Positions 57,852 through 64,000 of a stretch of 64,000 bases of DNA are shown here, in pieces. The DNA comes from Cryphonectria parasitica EP155 (Eukaryota > Ascomycota > Sordariomycetes > Diaporthales > Cryphonectriaceae), in assembly GCF_011745365.1 (NCBI RefSeq), contig NW_024468913.1, positions 2,356,001 to 2,420,000 on the forward strand. The letters run 5' to 3'. Every line of letters starts with the position of its first letter. Within the stretch, counting starts at the first letter, position 1. The notes under the pieces were generated by a model. It worked only from the letters and a program-made list of their open reading frames with translations. It was not told where the DNA came from and ran no database searches. Both the position numbers and the translations under genes were made by a program.

Positions 57852-59811
57852 CTAGGAAGAGAAATGAGGCGCATTGAGGAACAGCCCCATCAGCACACCA
57901 CCCAGAGTACCAGCAATGGGAATGGTGAGAATCCAGGCGGTCAGAAGCAGGCCGATCCGCTGGAAGTTGACGGCCTTGAGGGTACCGTTGCAGAGACCGA
58001 CACCGACAGTGGCGCCAGTGATGCACATCGAGGTTGAGACCGGCAGCGAGTACTGCGAGAAGACCAGCACGGTGACGGCGGCGCCCATCTCCATGGAGCA
58101 GCCTCGGCTGGGGCTGTGGTATGTGATCTTGTTTCCCATGACTGTTGGGTTGATTCCAGATTAGCGACCGCTGACATGATAATACGAAGTAGGGGGTTTG
58201 GATTGGATATCCACACACCTTTCATGATGTTGTATCCATAAGTGATCAGACCCAGTGAGATCATGGCAGAGAGGACCGCGAGCTGCCACACAGGCACAGG
58301 CGCCTTGGAAGCAGCAGCATCACCAGTAGACCAGGCCGAGTAGATGACCGCCCAAGGTCCCACCGAGTTACCAATATCATTCGCACCATGCGCAAACGAC
58401 GCAGTACACGCCGTCAGGATCTGCACGAACGAGTAGGTGTGCTCCACCTCGTTAGGATACTTTTGCGCATGAGCATAGACACGCTGCATACGATCACCCT
58501 CGGGCGTGCCCGCAATGCCTGACTGCGCGGCGTGGATGTCGTAGTGCAGACCGTACAGCGCACCCACGACGATCTGGGCTGGGAGGCGCTTGAGCAAAAT
58601 GCGGATGTTGTGCAGCTCGTAGATCTGACCAGCGCCCATGGGGTTGTCATGGAGGAGGCGCATGGCCCAACCCAGAGGTCCCTTTTTCTTCAGCAGCCTG
58701 GCGTGGAACCTGGCCTCGCCGTCGGCCATCAGCTCCTTGTAGGACGGGTGGGCAACCTCGTTGGTGACGGCCTGCTTCTCGCTGTCTGTTGTAGTGGGGG
58801 TGGTGGAGGCTCTGGCTCCCTTGAGCTCGGAGACGGTGGTGGACTCGTCCTCCTCCTCCTCATCGTCGTGATATTTTTGGACCACCTCGTAGTTGGGGAT
58901 CTTGGCCTTTTCGCTTTCGGCTGGGGCGGGCCTTTTAAAGAGGAGGGGACCGTAGATGAACTGCCACCACTTGAGAGTCTGGTCCTTCTTGATGATCTTG
59001 GTGTGCACATAGGGCACAAAGAACAACGCCGCGAGTAGGGCAAGACCTGCACCCGTGCCCATGGTGACGCTGGCGACATACCAGCCGGGCTTCTTGTTCA
59101 GGCCCAGGTTGGGAGAGCCTTTGTAGACGATGGAGAGTGTGCAGATGGTGCCGGCGATGAGGAAAAAGAAGGGCGAGGACCACACGGCCCAGGGCACAGG
59201 GTTGCTACGGATGTGAACGACCAGCTTGATGAGCATGAAGATGGACGCCCCAAAACCAGCCGAGATGGCTGGTGCCATGCCCAGGCCTGCAAAGATGGCG
59301 CCCAGGCCTTTTCCTTTGTTCCACCCCCACTGGACCTGCGAGGCGCCCACCGTCGCGATGCCCACGCCTGCTACGGCCGAGATGAGCGAGTAGGTCGACG
59401 AGACGTGGGCTGAGTGGCGGGTGCACCACATGACCCAGGTCGAGGCCGCGGCCAGGGCACATGTGAAGGCCAGCATCTGCACGCCGGCGTTGTCTTGGAA
59501 GGCTGAGTTGGGGATGATGCCGTTCTTGATGGTGTCGGCTGTCCTGGCGCCGACTGTGATAGCACCCAACATCTCGAAGATGGTGCCGAGGACCATGGCC
59601 TGTCTGTAGGAGATGGATCTCGAAGACACACTGGTCGCCCAGGCGTTGGCAACATCATCTAATGATTGTGACAAAAAGGGTATCGTTAGACAAGTTGATT
59701 TGATTTGAGAAATTTGAGTGTTGTTGTTGACTTACTGGCTCCGTTGTTGTAGGCATCGAGCATGGCAAAAAATGTGCCTATCGCAAAGACATAGGTATAT
59801 TGGTCCAACAT
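57852..59811 (-). CDS. PHO89: High-affinity sodium:phosphate symporter (PHO89 / Neurospora PHO-4 type)
   Basis: Three exons, 59811-59736, 59658-58219 and 58141-57852, give 601 residues, close to Neurospora PHO-4 (590). Both introns are 77 bp (GTAAGT to TTAG; GTGTGT to CAACAG). The PiT/PHO-4 family's duplicated signature is present: AYNNGANDVANAWATSVSSR at about 20-39, with the intron inside it, and SFAHGANDIGNSVGPWAVIY at about 445-464. The protein has roughly ten to twelve hydrophobic helices and a large hydrophilic loop at about 245-375 with an acidic DDEEEEDES. Plasma-membrane uptake of phosphate with sodium is the known role. In Neurospora the gene is under NUC-1 control. Upstream on this strand lie CACGTG at 60543-60548 and 60790-60795 and CACGTT at 60179-60184. 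Confidence 0.95.
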
Positions 59812-60178
59812 CTTGAATGGGAGTTGTGCCCTGGGAGGCAAACCACCGTGTATTCAAAAGGAAGGGGAGGAAAAAGAAGAGAAGAACAGGACAATGATAG
59901 AAGCTCGAGGAGGAGCGAACAAGAAGTGGTTACTTCTCCAAACCAAACTTTATTCTCTGGGAAGGAGCCATGCGCAGCTCTATATACAATCATGCCCCTT
60001 CTCGTCTCGAGAGTGAATTGATACCAGGTTTCCAAATCCTCAGCACCGGAAACTCGTCCTCCTCCTAACTTGTTCCAACGGCGCTGGTCTCGGCCCCATA
60101 TCCCACCCTCATCCCGACATAGCCACAAGCAAGGTTTGAGTGGGCGCCATCAAGAAGAGAAGAGCGCTTTCCGAGCAG

Positions 60179-60184
60179 CACGTT
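60179..60184. promoter_or_regulatory. CACGTT element, possible Pho4/NUC-1 site
   Basis: About 370 bp upstream of the PHO89 start codon. CACGTT is the weaker of the two known Pho4 core sites. Confidence 0.3.
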
Positions 60185-60542
60185 TCTCAATCGGAGGCTC
60201 TGACTTGCGCAAAGCCTTTCGAAGCATCCTCAGCTAGTCCAGATCACCCTGTCTGCTTCTGGGCAGTCCGCCGGGCCAAGCCTTCCTTGGTGTACACAAA
60301 GTAAGAACTTCCCAACGGGATCCCTCTCATGAACATGACTTTGCGAGGACGAGAATTTCCTTAGCCAGCTTGGCGAGCAACGCCCATCCTAATGGCTTGG
60401 CCCGCTCACCCCCAGGGCGGAGAGCGGGCTCTATATACAGTAGAAAGTTTAGAAGGGCCGGGTCGGGACAAGGCTCTTGGCGTAGCTTGGCGGTAAGTCC
60501 GGAAAGGGTAGATAGTCACCTATGAAAGACGTTGAAAGCAGG

Positions 60543-60548
60543 CACGTG
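60543..60548. promoter_or_regulatory. CACGTG element, possible NUC-1 site
   Basis: Palindromic E-box 732 bp upstream of the PHO89 start codon. The same hexamer recurs at 60790-60795. NUC-1 and Pho4 bind CACGTG in phosphate-gene promoters; other bHLH factors do too. Confidence 0.35.
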
Positions 60549-60789
60549 GGCTTGATTGCAAGGCTTGGGATCTTTTTTATCATTTGTATGTTGCGACAAG
60601 ATTTTGACTTTGGAGGTTTGGGTGCGTTAGGCCTCGTCTGATTCGTTGCGCCACATTCTCCATATCGTCGCGTAGTCTTCTTTTTTTGTGAGCTTTATTG
60701 ACTGTGCTAGCAAAATCCAGGCCCCAAAATGTACGTATAGCAAAGCACATTCGGTGTCATTTGTCATGGGAACTCAAGATGAAGACGAG

Positions 60790-60795
60790 CACGTG
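60790..60795. promoter_or_regulatory. Second CACGTG element
   Basis: 979 bp upstream of PHO89 and 1.55 kb upstream of the divergent D-amino-acid oxidase gene, so assignment to either gene is open. Confidence 0.25.
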
Positions 60796-61167
60796 GCTCT
60801 ACATGTGGTTGGAGGACGTGTAGCGCAGTCATAATTTTTTGCGCTTCAACTGGAATTTTTTTTGGACGTAACCAAGAGGGTTCTGGGAAGAAGGAAAAAG
60901 TGATCTGATGTAAGCCGGACTGATCAGATGGTTCTGATGTTGAAGTAAAAGAAAAAGGTTCAAGTGACTGTGAAACCCGTGTCTTGGGTACAAGGCAGTC
61001 ACTTGAGAAAAGCACAACTGCGCTTCTATCTGATTTTGTCTTGTGTGTGCATGAGCAGTGCTTACTTTATTGTCTGGAGTACAGCAGGGGCCCAGAGCAC
61101 AATTGTGCTCCTCGTGGGTGTGGAGACATGGTGCGCGTGCCTTTGCACCTTGAACGGCATGACTGTG

Positions 61168-61260
61168 CTCTTGAACGTGCTGCGCTCTTTGAACGTGCTG
61201 TGCTCTTTGAACGTGCTATGCTCTTTGAACGTGTTGTGCTCTTGAACGTGCTCTGCTCTT
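61168..61260. repeat. Tandem 17-18 bp repeat, about five copies
   Basis: The unit is CTCTTTGAACGTGCTGTG with small changes; three copies are 18 bp and two are 17 bp. A more diverged copy precedes it at about 61147. Because 18 is divisible by three, one frame reads LNVLCS repeatedly and another FERAVL, but the 17 bp units break any long frame. Confidence 0.9.
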
Positions 61261-62343
61261 GGGCGATAGTATCCTACCTATCACAGCAGCTTTTACTTGC
61301 TTGGTACTGAAGACTCTGTATCAGGGCTAGCGCTTTCCGGCCTCTGTATCCCACCCCCACGTGCCCTTTCCAACTGTGCCGCCAAGTTCGCTGGCCCGGC
61401 TAGGCAGGGGCTAAAAGAGGTAGATTTTCGCGGTCCCCGTCAGCCTAACTCGTTGATCGGTACCGGGGGGGGGGGTCCAAAGCAGGTTTCGTGCCATAGT
61501 AAGGATTCAAATACATATTCGTGTCTGAAGTATGAACTTTGGATTAGAAAATAAAACCTTTGTTGGATAGTAATTTTTTAGGCGGAGATTTGGAAATGTA
61601 TTCCCTTCTCAGTTGAATGGAATCTTGACAAGTCCTGGGTAGTTGTGGCGTGTTGTGCTCTTGGGAGATATGTGCCCTTCAATGAAGCACAGGGACCTCA
61701 ATGGTCATATCATTTGCACAGAGACCCTACTTGATTGATTATCTGATGACTACTATTTACAGACTGCTGACTGGAGTCTTTCTGTAACAAGATTATATGT
61801 GAGCAATGGGCATACCCTAACCCTCACACCTTTTTGCCATAAGAAACCTCATACAAGCATGAGAACTTACAGTAGTAATTCTCTCATATTTGCTCCTTTG
61901 ATTTTCCTTGGTCGGGATTGTTTCTGCCACTGGCATCCTCGAGAAGCTCGCTGTCTCGGTCCATAAAAATTGATGCAGAATGAGTTAGCAGTGATACAAG
62001 ATAGTAATCTCAAGGCTGCCTTGCCTCCTCACTAGTGACACTATGAAGCACTCAGGTCAATGCATCTGAGAATGGTGCTTTACCACGGAGATCAACTATC
62101 GGCTCCGGGCCGGACAGACCGGTGTCGGCGATTGAAGACCTTCAACATCGAACGACGGGCTGCATTCTCTTCGTCATGCGTGGCTCAGTCCACGTCACGT
62201 AGATTTCATACATTTTCAATGACCTTCAGTACTCTTGTGTTTAAGAGAGGTTCATTCTCGCTCATTCACCACAGGCACAGACAGAGACGAAAATCAGACC
62301 TGTTATACCATTCATTTCCTCCTCCACAGACTTGAGAACAACC

Positions 62344-63668
62344 ATGTCCTCCTCTCCAAAGACGCAGCAAATAATAGTCATAGGGTAAAGCCACAAATCC
62401 TCCATGTATACAAACCCATATTAAAAATTCCACTCCCTCCAGCGCCGGCGTGACAGGTCTCTCCTGCGCCCTCGACCTACAAGAAGCCGGCCACACCGTC
62501 ACCCTCCTGGCCCGAGACTTCCCCGCCCCCTTCGCCCTCATCGACGCCCAAGCCCAGATCAACTACACCTCCCCCTGGGGCGGCGCCCACAACCGCTGGG
62601 TGCCTCCTCCTCCTCCTCCTCCTCCCGCCACAGCCCGTGAACAAGGCCACAGCCCCCAGCACGACCATGCCTTCCGCGACCACCGCCTCGCCCTCGCCAC
62701 CTTCCACCGCATGCGCCGCCTCGCAGCCGCCCACCCCGAGGCAGGCATCACCTTCATGAAGGGCATCGAGTACCTCGAGAAGCCCGGCCCCGAGTACCTG
62801 GCCCTGGTGGCACCCGGCAGCAGCGGGCCAGGCAGCGCGGCGGCGCTCGGGGTCGAGGGGTTCCGCGTGCTGGGGCGGGACGAGCTGCCGGACGACAGGG
62901 TGGTGCTGGGGCTGGAGTATGATACGTGGTGTGTCAATCCCATGGTCTACTGCTCGTTTCTCCTCAACAGCTTTGTGCACAGAGGGGGTCGGGTGGTGAA
63001 GCGGGAGGTGAGGGCGCCCGAGGAGGTGTTTGCGCTGAGGGGACTGCTGGGGGGTGGGGGTAGTGGTGCGGAGGTGTCTAATATGGTGGTGGTGAATGCC
63101 TCGGGCCAGGGGTTTGGGGATGAGAAGTGTTTTATCACGAGAGGTGAGTTTCAAGATCGTTGACCATCTTAGAGAGAGAGAGACAAGAGGTTGTTGTTCC
63201 TACTGGGATTTGAGACTGATGTTTTTCACAAACACAGGCCAGACATGTCTCGTCGCCAACAAGTGCGATGCCACCGTCACCAGGCAGAACGCAGACGGCT
63301 CCTGGACCTTTTGTGTGCCGCGCAACTTTGACGGCGGGACCATCATAGGCGGCACCAAGGAGCCTGACAACTGGGACCCGGAACCTTCGCGCGAGGTCAG
63401 GGACAGGCTGGTGCGGGCGTTTGTGGCCACGTACCCGGGCATTGCGGATGAGGCTGGCTCGGTGACGGTTCTCAAGGATATTGTTGGTCGGAGGCCGACG
63501 AGACATGGCGGTGCTAGGATCGAGAGGGAGGAGGTGGATGGGGGTCCTGGTAGGACCATCGTGCATGCGTATGGTCTGGGTGGGAGGGGGTATGAGATGT
63601 CATGGGGTGTGGCAGAGATGGTGGCAAGGCTTGTCGAGGGAGCTGAGCCGACCAGAGCACGGATATGA
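62344..63668 (+). CDS. DAO: D-amino-acid oxidase (FAD-dependent)
   Basis: Exons 62344-62384, 62443-63143 and 63238-63668 give 390 residues; introns are 58 bp (GTAAAG to TCCAG) and 94 bp (GTGAGT to CACAG). The FAD dinucleotide motif IIVIGAGVTGLS (10-21) is created only by splicing exon 1. Other family landmarks: INYTSPWGGAHNRW (about 51-64), VVVNASGQGFGDEKCF and RGQTCLVAN around intron 2, the substrate-site region IVGRRPTRHGGARIE, and the C-terminal VHAYGLGGRGYEMSWGVAEM. It oxidises D-amino acids to 2-oxo acids, ammonia and peroxide, usually in peroxisomes. The C-terminus is ARI, a weak match to the PTS1 signal [SAC][KRH][LMI]. An octaproline run at about 66-73 and a Gly-rich loop near 225 look like lineage-specific insertions. 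D-aspartate oxidase is the alternative. Confidence 0.92.
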
Positions 63669-64000
63669 TTGGGATTGTGGACATTGTCTGTGTGTCATGT
63701 TCCAGAGTGCTGTCATGCTTCACAGACACACGTGTGTTCCCATGTGTATATGTACAAGGTCCTATGTATGGCCTGTCCACTTTATCATCAGCACACCGTG
63801 CAGGCCGTGTCGTCGTGATATGCCGTACTAGATCCTCATTTCTCCAGGCGCCCTCAAAACGCCCAGGACAATAATACATTCTCTCTCCCTCCGTCTCCCT
63901 CTCTTCCATCACCGCCTTTCCCCCTCCTCTCCACCCCGCCCTCTGCTCCGAAACCCGCCAACCCTCTCCCCCCTCCTCAACTTCTCCTCCTCCGCCCGCC
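63669..64000. other. Downstream region to window end
   Basis: Contains the oxidase 3' region and a C-rich stretch from 63870 that may be the leader of a gene beyond the window. No coding sequence assigned. Confidence 0.4.

Larger units (their letters stand above)
59812..62343. other. Divergent intergenic region of PHO89 and D-amino-acid oxidase
   Basis: About 2.5 kb. It holds the PHO89 promoter (TATATA at 59981-59986, about 170 bp before the ATG, and again at 60432-60437), a 17-18 bp tandem repeat at 61168-61260, an 11-base G run at 61465-61475, and a telobox-like CCCTAACCCT at about 61815-61824. HGATAR sites toward the oxidase gene are at 61739-61744, 61999-62004 and 62097-62102. No further gene supported. 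Confidence 0.5.

Overview
This is a 64 kb nuclear window from a filamentous ascomycete, most likely a member of the Sordariomycetes (Pezizomycotina). The basis is: short introns (mostly 58-180 bp) with GTRNGT donors and YAG acceptors; a clear HET-C heterokaryon-incompatibility homologue; a fungal fused BTA1 betaine-lipid synthase; a PHO-4/PHO89 phosphate permease; a one-chain 842-residue fungal/plant-type urease; G+C-rich wobble positions in coding exons; and long intergenic stretches rich in microsatellites and G/C homopolymers. I call 20 protein genes (5 uncertain in start, C-terminus or intron use) plus one weak candidate. I found no rRNA, CRISPR array, intact transposon or convincing tRNA.

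Layout, left to right. 1-13 kb: a single-pass membrane protein, a conserved fungal protein sometimes labelled acetylserotonin methyltransferase-like, the U3 processome protein UTP11, and a GH47 alpha-mannosidase. 13.9-23 kb: a compact block with a small bHLH factor, an APH-like kinase, a Maf pyrophosphatase, mitochondrial threonyl-tRNA synthetase and a two-helix membrane protein. 23.5-32.4 kb: urease (5 exons) with a cluster of GATA sites upstream, a gene-poor repeat-rich interval, then an HMG-box protein. 36-42 kb: HET-C (7 exons, one of only 21 bp), convergent with a PA/TM/RING ubiquitin-ligase-like gene. 42-47 kb is gene-poor. 47-52 kb: a secreted GH64 beta-1,3-glucanase and NGG1/ADA3 of SAGA. 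53.4-59.8 kb: BTA1, a small C2H2 zinc-finger gene and the PHO89-type phosphate symporter. 62.3-63.7 kb: a D-amino-acid oxidase.

Most genes are unrelated housekeeping or conserved fungal functions, and no biosynthetic cluster is visible. Two functional themes stand out. First, BTA1 (phosphorus-free betaine lipid synthesis) and PHO89 (high-affinity phosphate uptake), both known phosphate-starvation functions, lie within about 6.5 kb; CACGTG/CACGTT elements are present upstream of PHO89. Second, two nitrogen-scavenging enzymes, urease and D-amino-acid oxidase, are present (about 36 kb apart), and the urease promoter carries four GATAG motifs in 29 bp. Several real gene models need splicing that no single open frame shows; exon boundaries given here were derived by reading frame and splice sites and all close without frame errors.
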